Below, piece after piece: positions 38,272-47,138 of a stretch of 64,000 nt of DNA (position 1 is the first letter of the stretch; every line of letters starts with the position of its first letter). Origin of the DNA: an uncultured bacterium (GTDB taxonomy: Bacteria > Bacillota_I > Bacilli_A > RFN20 > CAG-826). The notes beneath the pieces are model-generated. The model was not told the origin of the DNA, searched no databases, and saw only the letters and a program-made list of their open reading frames with translations. The DNA lies in contig CASERQ010000004.1 of NCBI GenBank assembly GCA_949290395.1, positions 149,598-213,597 on the forward strand. The letters run 5' to 3'. The translations under genes and the position numbers were made by a program.

Positions 38272-39552
38272 ATGAACACCAAGGTTTACGATTTAAGTTT
38301 TAACGTACTTAAAAGCATTTTAAGAGAACATGCAACTTTCTCAGCTGCGATTAAGAATTCTAGCAAAGGAAGTACAAAAGATGAATTTGCTGGAATGAGT
38401 TCTTTGTCGGGAATATTCTTAAGAAATTATTTTGCAATTAGAGTTATCGCCGAAGGAATTTTTGGTGCAACTCAAGATGAAGCTGTAATTTACATTGGTC
38501 TTGTCTATGTAAATAACATGTTCAAAAAACTCGTTGATGAAAAAGAATCCTTAACTTATCTCGTAAACAAATTAAATCTTTATCAAATTAAGTTTGATGA
38601 CTCAATTAAAGAAGAGTTCAAAAAGAGTGTTGAAGATAAAAATGCTGCAATTAAAAACATTCTTGCAACTAAAAAGATTACCTCCAAATCTCCAAGAACA
38701 TATTTATCTTGCGTAACCAACATCCCAGAATGGATTATTAAAATGCTCCATACTCAATATGGAAGAGACTATGCTCTCGATATCATCCATTCTCTCTTCA
38801 AAATGCCAAAACAATATGCTGTTTTAGATTCGCTTCTTGAAGAAGTAAATGCTAGTGAATTAACTGATAAATTTAGAGAAATTGAACCAACTCTTTATGA
38901 ATACAAAAACAAAACATCTATCAGAAAAGAAAATATTGTTCGCGATGCAAAACTCATGCCAATTCAAAAAGCAGAGTTCGATATGATCAAAAATCTTCCA
39001 AGTGTTGAAGGAGGAGCAGTTACTTTCTTTACTCAAGAAAAAACTTCAATCTATGTTCCATTTATCAACAAATATCTTGCTTTAAATAACAAGGTTTCTG
39101 TTGCTTGCGATGATCCAAAAATTAACTCTGATTTATATGCAAAGATTAAGCCACTTAAAAAAGATGGTTTAGATATTTACGAATCAACAGGAAGTGAACT
39201 TATTGCTCATCTTTCAGAAAAACAAGATATCTTCGTTTATTTACCAAAAAATAGTAACTTTGAACAACTTAGAAGAACTCCAGAATATGGAATTATCTTT
39301 GAAGCTCAAAGTTTAGATTCATTAATTGAAGGTGAACTAAAAGGACTTGAAGAAGTAGGACAATACGTTAGAGATGGCGGAAAATTAGTATACGCTGTTC
39401 CAACATTTAACATTAAAGAAACTATGATTACTGTCCATAAATTCTTAGAAGATAGAAAAGATTTTAAACTTGTTAAAGAAAGCACCTTCTTCCCATTTGA
39501 AAAAGATAACTCAGTATTCTATTACGCAATTTTAGAAAAGAAAGAAAACTAA
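38272..39552 (+). CDS. RsmB-like protein lacking methyltransferase catalytic cysteines
   Basis: 426 residues in the place of rsmB (16S rRNA m5C967 methyltransferase) in the gmk...rlmN-prpC-prkC-rpe order. The N-terminal half is helical, as in the NusB-like domain. The C-terminal half follows the RsmB outline: 'LRRTPEYG' matches the segment after motif IV, and 'VRDGGKLVYAVPTF' matches the strand with motif VI. But motif VI (Y-S-T-C-S) reads Y374-A-V-P377, the DAPCSG motif IV is gone, and the motif I SAM loop is not recognisable. It is probably a non-catalytic rRNA- or ribosome-binding descendant. No ribosome-binding site; it starts three bases after the previous stop. Confidence 0.65.
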   Translation: MNTKVYDLSFNVLKSILREHATFSAAIKNSSKGSTKDEFAGMSSLSGIFLRNYFAIRVIAEGIFGATQDEAVIYIGLVYVNNMFKKLVDEKESLTYLVNKLNLYQIKFDDSIKEEFKKSVEDKNAAIKNILATKKITSKSPRTYLSCVTNIPEWIIKMLHTQYGRDYALDIIHSLFKMPKQYAVLDSLLEEVNASELTDKFREIEPTLYEYKNKTSIRKENIVRDAKLMPIQKAEFDMIKNLPSVEGGAVTFFTQEKTSIYVPFINKYLALNNKVSVACDDPKINSDLYAKIKPLKKDGLDIYESTGSELIAHLSEKQDIFVYLPKNSNFEQLRRTPEYGIIFEAQSLDSLIEGELKGLEEVGQYVRDGGKLVYAVPTFNIKETMITVHKFLEDRKDFKLVKESTFFPFEKDNSVFYYAILEKKEN

Positions 39553-39555
39553 TTA

Positions 39556-40599
39556 ATGTACAATTTTTACGATTATAGTCTTCCAAAACTCGAAGAGTTG
39601 ATTGTTTCGTTTAACGAAAAAAAGTATCGTGCAACTCAACTTTTTAAATGGGTTTACAAAAGAAAGGTTTTTGATTTTGATGCAATGAGCGATGTCTCAA
39701 AAACTTTTAGAGAGTTTTTAAAAGAAAACTTTGTTTTTATTAAACCTAAAATTTATAAAAAACAAGTTAGTAAAGATGGTACTATAAAACTTCTTTTAGA
39801 ACTTGAAGATGGCGCTAAAGTTGAAACGGTTTTAATGCGTTATAACTATGGAAATGTAGCTTGCGTTTCTAGTGAAGTTGGCTGCAATATGGGCTGCGCA
39901 TTCTGCGCAAGTGGCATTTTAAAAAAGCAAAGAGAACTTAAAGTAAGTGAAATTTTAGGTCAAGTTTTAGTGCTTAATGACCTTCTTTTTGAAGAAGGAA
40001 ATGACGAAAGAATAACTCACGTTGTTGTAATGGGAACCGGCGAGCCATTTGACAATTATGATAACGTCATGGACTTTATTAGAATTTTAAATAATCCTCA
40101 TGGACTTGAAATTGGTGCAAGACATATAACGGTTTCAACTTGTGGCATTGTTCCTAAAATTTATGATTATGCTAACGAAGGGCTTCAAATTAATTTAGCT
40201 ATCTCTTTACATGCACCAAATGATGAAATTAGAAATAAAATAATGGCCATTAGCAGGGTTTATCCTCTTGATGAACTTATGAAAGCCGTTAAATATTATG
40301 AAAAAACCGCTGGTAGAAGAGTAACTTTTGAATATATTCTTTTAAAAGGTATTAATGATTCTAAAGAAAACGCTAAAGAACTAGCTAAATTGATTAAAGG
40401 CACATTGGCCTACGTCAACTTAATACCTTATAATGAAGTTAGTGAAATGAAATATCGTCGAAGTGATGAAAAAACAGTTCATGAATATTTAGATACTCTT
40501 ATGAAACTTGGGGTTACAGCAACTATTAGAAAAGAATTTGGTAGTGACATTGATGCTGCTTGTGGTCAATTAAGAGCGAAAGAAGAAAGACGTGATTAG
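39556..40599 (+). CDS. rlmN: Dual-specificity 23S rRNA/tRNA adenine-C2 methyltransferase
   Basis: 347 residues, radical SAM. The iron-sulfur cluster motif is CNMGCAFC (CxxxCxxC, near residue 113). 'MGTGEPFDNYDNV' is the SAM-contact loop. The two methylation cysteines fit Cys in 'TVSTCGIVP' or the C-terminal 'DIDAACGQL' as in the family. It methylates A2503 of 23S rRNA and A37 of some tRNAs. TAA-TTA-ATG junction with the preceding gene, and eight bases overlapping the phosphatase gene. Confidence 0.95.
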   Translation: MYNFYDYSLPKLEELIVSFNEKKYRATQLFKWVYKRKVFDFDAMSDVSKTFREFLKENFVFIKPKIYKKQVSKDGTIKLLLELEDGAKVETVLMRYNYGNVACVSSEVGCNMGCAFCASGILKKQRELKVSEILGQVLVLNDLLFEEGNDERITHVVVMGTGEPFDNYDNVMDFIRILNNPHGLEIGARHITVSTCGIVPKIYDYANEGLQINLAISLHAPNDEIRNKIMAISRVYPLDELMKAVKYYEKTAGRRVTFEYILLKGINDSKENAKELAKLIKGTLAYVNLIPYNEVSEMKYRRSDEKTVHEYLDTLMKLGVTATIRKEFGSDIDAACGQLRAKEERRD

Positions 40600-41335
40600 G
40601 GGAAATTATTGTTATAGAACTGATATAGGTAAAGTCAGGAGTACAAATGAAGACGAGACTAGAATTGTAATAAACTCTAGTGGAAACGTTCTTTTAATTG
40701 TGGCCGATGGAATGGGAGGACACAATAAAGGAGACTACGCTTCTTTTGAAACTGTAAGAATAATTAGTGAAGCTTTTAAAGATAAAAAAGGTTTTTTAAC
40801 TGCTCATTCAGCAGCAAACTGGTTAAAAAATATCTCAAAATTAGCAAATTCCACAATTTATAATTTACAGGATCAAGACGTCATTTATAAAGGCATGGGA
40901 ACAACCCTTTCTATGGCTCTCATTTTTAAGAACAAATTAATCACTTTAAATTGTGGTGATTCGAGAATCTACTCAAAAAAGAGTCATAAGTTAGAGCAAT
41001 TAAGTGAAGATCAAACTTACGTCAATTTCCTTGTTAAATCAGGCCAAATATCACAAGAAGAAGCCCTTATTCATCCTGAAAGACATGTTTTGACAAATGC
41101 TGTTGGAATTTTCCCTTCTTTAAGTGCTGATATAAAAATTATTGATTACAATAACGAAACGTTACTTTTATGCACTGATGGACTTTATAACAACATCCGT
41201 GATAAAGATATTTTAAATATTTTAGAAATGAATATTGCAACAAGTGAAAAAGTTCAATCGTTAATTTCACTTGCTAATTTTAATGGTGGAACTGATAACA
41301 TAAGCGTAGCTCTTTGGGAGACTTTAGATGATTAA
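40592..41335 (+). CDS. PP2C-type Ser/Thr protein phosphatase (PrpC/Stp-like)
   Basis: 247 residues from GTG 40592, overlapping the rlmN end. Metal-binding Asp residues occur in 'STNEDE' (motif 1), 'VADGMGGHNKGD' (motif 2), 'LCTDGL' (motif 8) and 'GGTDNISVAL' (motif 11). Together with the next gene it forms the usual phosphatase-kinase pair acting on Ser/Thr-phosphorylated proteins in the cytosol, overlapping it by eight bases. Confidence 0.92.
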   Translation: MIRGNYCYRTDIGKVRSTNEDETRIVINSSGNVLLIVADGMGGHNKGDYASFETVRIISEAFKDKKGFLTAHSAANWLKNISKLANSTIYNLQDQDVIYKGMGTTLSMALIFKNKLITLNCGDSRIYSKKSHKLEQLSEDQTYVNFLVKSGQISQEEALIHPERHVLTNAVGIFPSLSADIKIIDYNNETLLLCTDGLYNNIRDKDILNILEMNIATSEKVQSLISLANFNGGTDNISVALWETLDD

Positions 41336-42212
41336 AGTTAATGAGGTCATCGGACAAAGATATAAGATAATTAGTGAACTTGGTGAAGGTGGGATGGCTA
41401 ATGTTTTTGAAGCGCGTGATGTTATCTTTAAAAGAGAAGTTGCTTTAAAAATTATTAAACTTGATAATGCTAAAAAAATTGATAACTTAATTCGTTTTCA
41501 AAACGAAGCCCGCTTTTCAGCAGCTTTTAGCCATAAAAACATTGTTAAAATTTATGATTATGGCGAATATAACAATCTTCCTTATATTGTTAACGAATTT
41601 GTTAAAGGCCAAACTTTAAGAGATATTCTTGATTATAAAAGATGTTTTTCTTTAAATGAAAGTTGCTCAATTATGCTTCAACTTTGCGATGCTGTTAGTG
41701 AAGTACATTCTAAAAAAATTATTCATCGTGATATTAAAACTCATAACATTTATTACACAAATGATGGCGAAATTAAGCTTGGTGATTTTGGAATTTCGAT
41801 CTTGCTTAATAGTGATTTAAACGTTAACGAAAATAAACGTATTATGGGAACTGCTCAATATCTTGCTCCTGAACTTGTTTATGGAGATAAACCAAGTTTT
41901 CAAAGCGATATTTATGCAATGGGAATCACCTTTTTTGAACTTTTAACAGGACGCGTTCCTTTTGATGGAAAAAATCCTCATGATATTGCAATTATGCAAG
42001 TTGAAAAAGAAATCCCATCTCCTTTAAAAATTAATCCTAACCTTCCTAAAGAAGTGGAATATATAATTTTCAAAGCTACTAAAAAAGATTTAAATGAAAG
42101 ATATAAAAGTTGTGAAGAAATGAAAAAAGACATTTATTCAATTTATAAAAATAAAAAACTTGTAAGAAAAAATACTGGATTTTTTTCACGAATTTTTGGG
42201 TTCACAAAGTAA
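41328..42212 (+). CDS. Soluble Hanks-type Ser/Thr kinase, no PASTA domains
   Basis: 294 residues holding a complete kinase domain: glycine loop GEGGMANVF, Lys in 'VALKII', catalytic loop 'IIHRDIKTHNI', DFG in 'LGDFGIS', activation segment 'GTAQYLAPE', 'SDIYAMGITFFELL'. The protein stops about 20 residues after the kinase C-lobe with a basic tail. PrkC/PknB in related operons continue with a membrane span and external PASTA repeats that sense muropeptides; both are absent here. It is therefore cytosolic, and sensing must differ. Confidence 0.9.
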   Translation: MIKVNEVIGQRYKIISELGEGGMANVFEARDVIFKREVALKIIKLDNAKKIDNLIRFQNEARFSAAFSHKNIVKIYDYGEYNNLPYIVNEFVKGQTLRDILDYKRCFSLNESCSIMLQLCDAVSEVHSKKIIHRDIKTHNIYYTNDGEIKLGDFGISILLNSDLNVNENKRIMGTAQYLAPELVYGDKPSFQSDIYAMGITFFELLTGRVPFDGKNPHDIAIMQVEKEIPSPLKINPNLPKEVEYIIFKATKKDLNERYKSCEEMKKDIYSIYKNKKLVRKNTGFFSRIFGFTK

Positions 42213-42215
42213 ATT

Positions 42216-42872
42216 ATGAAACACGTTGATATTTCAATTTCAATTTTAAATGCTAATTTTTTATATCTAAATGAAGAGATTTTAAAGGCAGAGAATCTTG
42301 GAATAAGATATCTTCATTTTGATGTAATGGACGGACATTTTGTTCCAAACATTTCTTTTGGAGCACCAGTTTTAGAATCTATTAAAGGAAAATTTAATCT
42401 TATAAATGATGTTCATTTGATGATTAGTGATCCTAAAAAATATGTTGATGATTTTATTAAAGCTGGCGCCAATATTATCACGTTTCACTATGAAGCAATG
42501 AAAAATGAAGAAGATATCTTTTCTTTAATTAAATATATAAAAGAAAAAGGAGTTAAGGCAGGAATTTCAATAAAACCAAAAACTAATGTTAAAGTTTTAC
42601 TACCTTTTTTAGATCTTCTTGATTTAATTCTTGTAATGTCAGTTGAACCTGGCTTTGGCGGACAAAGTTTTATGGATTCATCTTTAGATAAGATTGAATT
42701 TTTATCTAATTATAAAAAAGAAAATGGTTTAGAATATTTAATAGAAGTAGATGGAGGGATAAACAATTTAACCTTTAAAAAGTGTGCTCTTAAAGGTGTT
42801 GATATTTGTGTTATTGGGAGCTACTTGTATAAAAGCGAAAACATGAAAGAAAGTTTTGAGGCGTTAAGTTAA
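42216..42872 (+). CDS. rpe: Ribulose-phosphate 3-epimerase
   Basis: 218 residues, TIM barrel. Signature segments 'HFDVMDGHFVPNISFG' and 'VHLMI', 'MSVEPGFGGQSF' and 'EVDGGIN' carry the metal and phosphate ligands. It interconverts ribulose-5-phosphate and xylulose-5-phosphate in the pentose phosphate pathway. In many Firmicutes rsgA lies between the kinase and rpe; here it is missing. TAA-ATT-ATG junction with the kinase. Confidence 0.95.
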   Translation: MKHVDISISILNANFLYLNEEILKAENLGIRYLHFDVMDGHFVPNISFGAPVLESIKGKFNLINDVHLMISDPKKYVDDFIKAGANIITFHYEAMKNEEDIFSLIKYIKEKGVKAGISIKPKTNVKVLLPFLDLLDLILVMSVEPGFGGQSFMDSSLDKIEFLSNYKKENGLEYLIEVDGGINNLTFKKCALKGVDICVIGSYLYKSENMKESFEALS

Positions 42873-42873
42873 T

Positions 42874-43560
42874 ATGAGTGAATTACAATATGCATTTTTA
42901 CTTGGAGCATTTTTAGGAATTATCCTTCTTGTAGGTGTCTATCTTTTTGAAGGAAGAAGCTTCTCTAAGACTGGCAATGACAAATATAACATATTTAGAT
43001 ATTTTCCTTTTGAAATAAATTGTTTTAAAAGAAACAACAAAGCAAGTTATATTTATCCAGTTGTTCAACTTATTGGAACACTATTAATTTCTTCTTGTTT
43101 TCTCTTTTTTGCTATTGAAACATGGCATAACGGAGGTGCCTTAATAATCTCTTTTATCCTCTTTGCGATCTCATTTTTAACAGCATTAACCTATAACGCT
43201 TTAACCTTTATAAAGCTCTCAAATTATCAATTACATCTTATTTTTGCGGTAATTTTTGTTTGTTTAAATCTTTTAGAACTTGTTTTATCTTTGTTCTTTT
43301 TAACAAATGCAAATTATTATTTTGTTAATCCAACTCATCAAGGAACACAAATTGCAGTCTTTATTATTATCTTTATAATTTTAATTTTTGAAGCAGTTTT
43401 GATGTTCAATCCATCCTATAAAAGATGGAACAAAATGGTAAAAGTTGATGCTGAAATTTTTAATAGGCCTAGATTTAATTATCTAGCAATGCTAGAGTGG
43501 GGCAACTTAATTATTTATGTTTTAAATCTAATTCCTCTCGGAGTGATGATGTATTTCTAA
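42874..43560 (+). CDS. Polytopic membrane protein of unknown function
   Basis: 228 residues with about six hydrophobic spans (approximately 6-24, 62-82, 90-113, 122-145, 157-178, 208-226). No motif recognised. It is the last gene of the run, one base after rpe, and ends at a strong bidirectional terminator. Confidence 0.7.
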   Translation: MSELQYAFLLGAFLGIILLVGVYLFEGRSFSKTGNDKYNIFRYFPFEINCFKRNNKASYIYPVVQLIGTLLISSCFLFFAIETWHNGGALIISFILFAISFLTALTYNALTFIKLSNYQLHLIFAVIFVCLNLLELVLSLFFLTNANYYFVNPTHQGTQIAVFIIIFIILIFEAVLMFNPSYKRWNKMVKVDAEIFNRPRFNYLAMLEWGNLIIYVLNLIPLGVMMYF

Positions 43561-43593
43561 ATTGTTGGTATTTTTGTGTCAAAAACGCAAAAT

Positions 43594-43624
43594 AAAAAAA
43601 GTCGCCTAACCCGGCGACTTTTTT
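43594..43624. terminator. Bidirectional terminator (membrane protein / rpmB)
   Basis: AAAAAAAGTCGCC (43594-43606) and GGCGACTTTTTT (43613-43624) around TAACCC. A-run and T-run flank the GC stem, so it works in both directions. Confidence 0.9.
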
Positions 43625-43626
43625 AA

Positions 43627-43821
43627 TTAATTTTCTTTAAGTGATTTGTTAAGAGTACGATAAGCTCTAGCGCTCATTCTTACTTTACAGATTTGACCAT
43701 CGATTTCAACTCTGTATGTATGGAGATTTACATCCCATCTTCTTCTTGTGGCTCTTAAACTGTGTGAACGATTGTTTCCGCTCATAGGTTTTTTACCAGT
43801 AACAGGACAAATTCTTGACAT
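43627..43821 (-). CDS. rpmB: 50S ribosomal protein L28
   Basis: 64 residues starting at ATG 43821, which follows GAAAGGAGG; an upstream ATG (43839) lies within the ribosome site region and gives an atypical N-terminus. 'CPVTGKKPMSGNNRSHS' and 'RRWDVNLHTYRV' are the family phrases. The paired Cys of zinc-binding L28 versions are absent, so it is the zinc-free form. Confidence 0.95.
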   Translation of the reverse strand: MSRICPVTGKKPMSGNNRSHSLRATRRRWDVNLHTYRVEIDGQICKVRMSARAYRTLNKSLKEN

Positions 43822-43945
43822 TTCGTTTCCTCCTTTCAAATCAGCCTTAAGATTTTAGCATAGTTATATTTTTAATGTAAAGTAAAAAATGTAACTAAAT
43901 CCCTAGGTTCAAAAATTTTATCGACAACAGTAGACCTCTGTCAAT

Positions 43946-44506
43946 TTATTTTTTTAAAGCTTTCCCGTCTTTAAAAGCATTTCCGACTTTTTCTTTTACA
44001 AGTAAATAAGCAAAATTTACTGAATCATAAGAAATTGCTTCAAGTTTTTCAGGATCGATTTTTCCTTCAGTTAAGATCGATTCATCAACCGAGACGTTTA
44101 CAATTTCACCAGTTACAATTTCAGTTTCTGGATCGATAGAAATTAATTTACATTCAAGAGTAAGTGGAAGCTCTTCAATGATAGGAGCATCAACAAATTC
44201 TGATTTCTTTGTGTGGAAATTACAAACTTCTAATTTGTTGCTTACATCATTTCCGCTAACAATTCCTAAATAGTCGCACTCTTTAACATATTTTTTAGTT
44301 GCAGAAGATACTGTGAATGCTTTTTTAAGAAGAATGTTCTTGGTTGTTTTGTGGTCGCTTGCTAAAGCAATTGAAATCTTATTGTAATCAGTTATCCCAC
44401 CCCATGCGGCATTCATGCAATCAGGGACGCCTTTTTCATCATAAGTAGCAATCATTAAAACAGGCTGAGGAAAAATCCAAGTTTTAGCTCCAAAATTTTT
44501 ACGCAT
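43946..44506 (-). CDS. Flavin reductase-like / FMN-binding split-barrel protein
   Basis: 186 residues. 'PQPVLMIATYDEKGVPDCMNAAWGG' is the N-terminal strand and FMN loop of the flavin reductase-like family; 'ITGEIVNVSVDE'-type strands near the end complete the barrel. Members bind FMN and use NAD(P)H, but specificity cannot be read. Sixteen bases after the minus-strand membrane protein gene, so the two probably form one unit. Confidence 0.82.
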   Translation of the reverse strand: MRKNFGAKTWIFPQPVLMIATYDEKGVPDCMNAAWGGITDYNKISIALASDHKTTKNILLKKAFTVSSATKKYVKECDYLGIVSGNDVSNKLEVCNFHTKKSEFVDAPIIEELPLTLECKLISIDPETEIVTGEIVNVSVDESILTEGKIDPEKLEAISYDSVNFAYLLVKEKVGNAFKDGKALKK

Positions 44507-44522
44507 AATTTTTTAAACTCCT

Positions 44523-45005
44523 TTACATTTTTACGCCCGGAAAACGACTTTTAAAACTTTCCTTGTCCATAAGGTTAGTCGCGTTTTTCTTCATAGCATT
44601 TAATATTTTTTCTTCCTTGTCTAAAACAAGAAAAAAAGAAGCACCTTTATTATCATAAAAAAGCAAGATTGAATGTTTTTCAGTGTATTCTTCATCAATA
44701 AATAAAACGTTTTTAAAATCAAATTTTATCTCTTTAGTCCATTTATGATGAACGATGCCATCTTTTAAAATTACATAGTAGTTTTGCTTAGTCATAATGT
44801 AATAAGAAATGCCACAAATAACAGCCCAAGCAACAATAGTTATAACGTCTTGAATTATGCAAGAAGTGACTTGATCTTCAGGTAGATAAGCCCATCCAAA
44901 ACGTGATGAAAAAATAGCATAAATTAAAAGCAATAAAACTAGACAATATATCGAAAAAAGTTTTAAAATCTTGCTCTTTTTTGGAAAAATACGTTGATAA
45001 TTCAT
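44523..45005 (-). CDS. Small membrane protein with a PH-like C-terminal domain
   Basis: 160 residues. Two membrane spans (about 14-35 and 50-70), then about 85 cytosolic residues forming alternating strands ('YYVILKDGIVHHKW', 'FDFKNVLFIDEEY') and a final helix, the layout of bacterial PH-like or YcxB-type proteins. Function unknown. Its start is just over 50 bases from the divergent jetA start, with back-to-back -10 boxes in the gap. Confidence 0.55.
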   Translation of the reverse strand: MNYQRIFPKKSKILKLFSIYCLVLLLLIYAIFSSRFGWAYLPEDQVTSCIIQDVITIVAWAVICGISYYIMTKQNYYVILKDGIVHHKWTKEIKFDFKNVLFIDEEYTEKHSILLFYDNKGASFFLVLDKEEKILNAMKKNATNLMDKESFKSRFPGVKM

Positions 45006-45039
45006 AAAAATTTTGTAGGTTTATTATATCAATAAATGA

Positions 45040-45045
45040 TATAAT
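45040..45045 (+). promoter_or_regulatory. -10 box of the jetABC-glgCDA unit
   Basis: TATAAT ends 18 bases before ATG 45064. The short leader has no ribosome-binding site. A second TATAAT in the opposite direction (45023-45028, minus strand) serves the divergent membrane protein. Confidence 0.5.
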
Positions 45046-45063
45046 TTAATAGCATTAAAGAAA

Positions 45064-46482
45064 ATGAATTTATTTGATATTATTCCGCAAAACTATTTTG
45101 GTCTTTTCGGGGGGAAAAATAAAAATATTTATATTGAAAGTCTCCTTATTCTTTTTGAGATGGTTGAAAAAGATGAGAGCATAATTTCAAAAAATGATTA
45201 CATAAAAACCCTAAAAGACAAAGCTGATGATCTTGCTAATTTTACTTATGAAGACGAAGAGTTTGATAGTACAGAAGATGATGCTCTCCTTTTAAATACA
45301 GTCTCAAGTAAAGCAAGTTTTATTTGCCGTCGTTTAGAAGAAACTGGCTGGATTGATGTTGCTATGAATCCAGACACTTTTGAAGAAACAATCGTTTTAC
45401 CTCAATATACGATTATCATTTTAAAAGCTTTTAAGGACATCATCTCTGATGAAGAATCTCCTTATTTATCACTTGTTCATTCAACTTATAGTGAACTTAA
45501 ACTTGAAGATGAAGAACGCGATGAACTCATGTATGCAACTCTTTTAAGAGCTTTTGACAATACTAAAAAACTTAAGGTTGAACTTTTAACACTTACTAAC
45601 TCAATTAGAATTTTCCAAAATAAATTATCAAAATTATTCGATACTAATCGTGTTTTACACGATTATTTTGATGTTTATAAAAGAAAAATCAGCGATAGAT
45701 ATTATCACCCACTCAAGACTTTTGATAGCGTTGCTCGTTTTAAAAGACCTATTATTAGAATTCTTGATGGCTGGTTAAATGACCGCGAAATTAGAGATAA
45801 GTTAGTTTTTCAAGCAACCACAAGTTCAGCAACTAACGATAAAAAAGAAATTGAAAAGGATATTATTGAAAAAATTAACTATATTACTGATACTTACGAA
45901 AAACTTAATATTTTAATTAGTTCAATCGATAAAGAAAATAATGCCTACACTAAAAGTAGTACAAATAAGATTCTTTATCTTAATAATAATGACCGTACAA
46001 TTAAGGGACATCTTGAAAATATTCTTAAAACTTATGCTAAAAACGTTAATGATACAAGAACGCTTTCAAAGATTCTTTCAAAGATGCAAGATGCAACCTA
46101 TTTTTATGAACAAGGCTACATTGATCCTAACTCTGTAACTTTACCAATTTTAAGAAGATTCAAACTTGAAGGAACTCCAATGGAACTTGTTACTTTCGAT
46201 GAAGCAACAGGATTCATGATGGATAGCTTCCTTGAAGAAACAAAAGCAATCTTCACCGACGATAAAGTTTATGGCTTTATGGAGCAAGCTTTTGCGGACA
46301 AATCAAGAATTCATATCAGTGAAATTCCTCTTGTAAATTTTGACGCATTTATTTGTTTAATTCTTGCTGTTATTAAAAAAGATGATGATAACTGTTTCTA
46401 TTACGTTGAAGAGATCGATAGAGGAAAAGTTCATACTTGCGGTTATGTAGTCCCTAATTTTGATTTTATTAAGAAGGAGTGA
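45064..46482 (+). CDS. jetA: JetA / MksF-type kleisin subunit of a Wadjet-like SMC complex
   Basis: 472 residues, all helical and acidic, matching JetA in size and opening ('FDIIPQNYFGLFGGKNKNIY' is a family-like start). JetA is the kleisin-like subunit that bridges the JetC heads. The N-terminal winged-helix-like part is followed by long helices (about 150-330) and a C-terminal winged helix. It is the first of three genes in JetA-JetB-JetC order, overlapping jetB at the nucleotide level only by a few bases of ribosome site. No -35 is evident. Confidence 0.82.
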   Translation: MNLFDIIPQNYFGLFGGKNKNIYIESLLILFEMVEKDESIISKNDYIKTLKDKADDLANFTYEDEEFDSTEDDALLLNTVSSKASFICRRLEETGWIDVAMNPDTFEETIVLPQYTIIILKAFKDIISDEESPYLSLVHSTYSELKLEDEERDELMYATLLRAFDNTKKLKVELLTLTNSIRIFQNKLSKLFDTNRVLHDYFDVYKRKISDRYYHPLKTFDSVARFKRPIIRILDGWLNDREIRDKLVFQATTSSATNDKKEIEKDIIEKINYITDTYEKLNILISSIDKENNAYTKSSTNKILYLNNNDRTIKGHLENILKTYAKNVNDTRTLSKILSKMQDATYFYEQGYIDPNSVTLPILRRFKLEGTPMELVTFDEATGFMMDSFLEETKAIFTDDKVYGFMEQAFADKSRIHISEIPLVNFDAFICLILAVIKKDDDNCFYYVEEIDRGKVHTCGYVVPNFDFIKKE

Positions 46483-46487
46483 GGTTT

Positions 46488-47138
46488 ATGTTTAATGAAG
46501 ATTTTGTTAAATTACCACCAAGTGAACAAAATGAATTTGCTTCAATAGTAAATACACTTTTATTAAAAGGATTTGTTGTCCGTGATATTTTTGATCCAAA
46601 AGAAAAATTAATGAGAACAAATCCTGTTTATAGATACATCGAACGTCACTTTGACTTAATTCAAGATTATTTAAAATTTAGTGGATGGAATATTGAACGC
46701 GATGCTATTTTAGGGGTTATCGCTTTATCAAATTATTACACTGAAAATAGAATTAGACTTGATAGAGAAACTTCTCTTATTCTTTTTGCTTTAAGATTAA
46801 TTTATGAAAATGAAAAGAATGAATCTAATTCTACTAACCAAGCAATTTATATTACAACTCCTGGTTTAATTAAAACGATGGTGGACGATGGAATTGTTAT
46901 GCCTGGTAAGAGATTATATGGAAGAGGAATTGCTAAATCTTTAAGATTTTTAAATAACCACAACATAATTTCTAAAGTTAGCGGGAGCTATGATGAAGGA
47001 AATGTTTCTTTTTATATTCTTCCTAGCATAGTCTATGCTCTCGATAACGATAAGATTGTTGCAATGAGCAATGCTCTTGATGAACTTAATAAACAAAAAG
47101 ATAACAAGGGAGGCTTATTAAATGAAACTTCTAACTAG
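46488..47138 (+). CDS. jetB: JetB / MksE-type (DUF4194) subunit
   Basis: 216 residues from ATG 46488, eight bases after the AAGGAG site; an upstream GTG lies inside that site. 'LLLKGFVVRDIFDPKEKLM' and 'YRYIERHFDLIQDYLKFSGW' followed by tandem winged helices match the DUF4194/MksE (KITE-like) partner of the kleisin. 'LDRETSLILFALRLIYENE' is typical of the family. It overlaps jetC by 17 bases, implying coupled translation and stoichiometric assembly. Confidence 0.85.
   Translation: MFNEDFVKLPPSEQNEFASIVNTLLLKGFVVRDIFDPKEKLMRTNPVYRYIERHFDLIQDYLKFSGWNIERDAILGVIALSNYYTENRIRLDRETSLILFALRLIYENEKNESNSTNQAIYITTPGLIKTMVDDGIVMPGKRLYGRGIAKSLRFLNNHNIISKVSGSYDEGNVSFYILPSIVYALDNDKIVAMSNALDELNKQKDNKGGLLNETSN

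Noticed and set aside
42874-43560. The six-span membrane protein after rpe as ThiT or another ECF component
   Set aside because: Span number fits but no family motif is visible, so no function is assigned.
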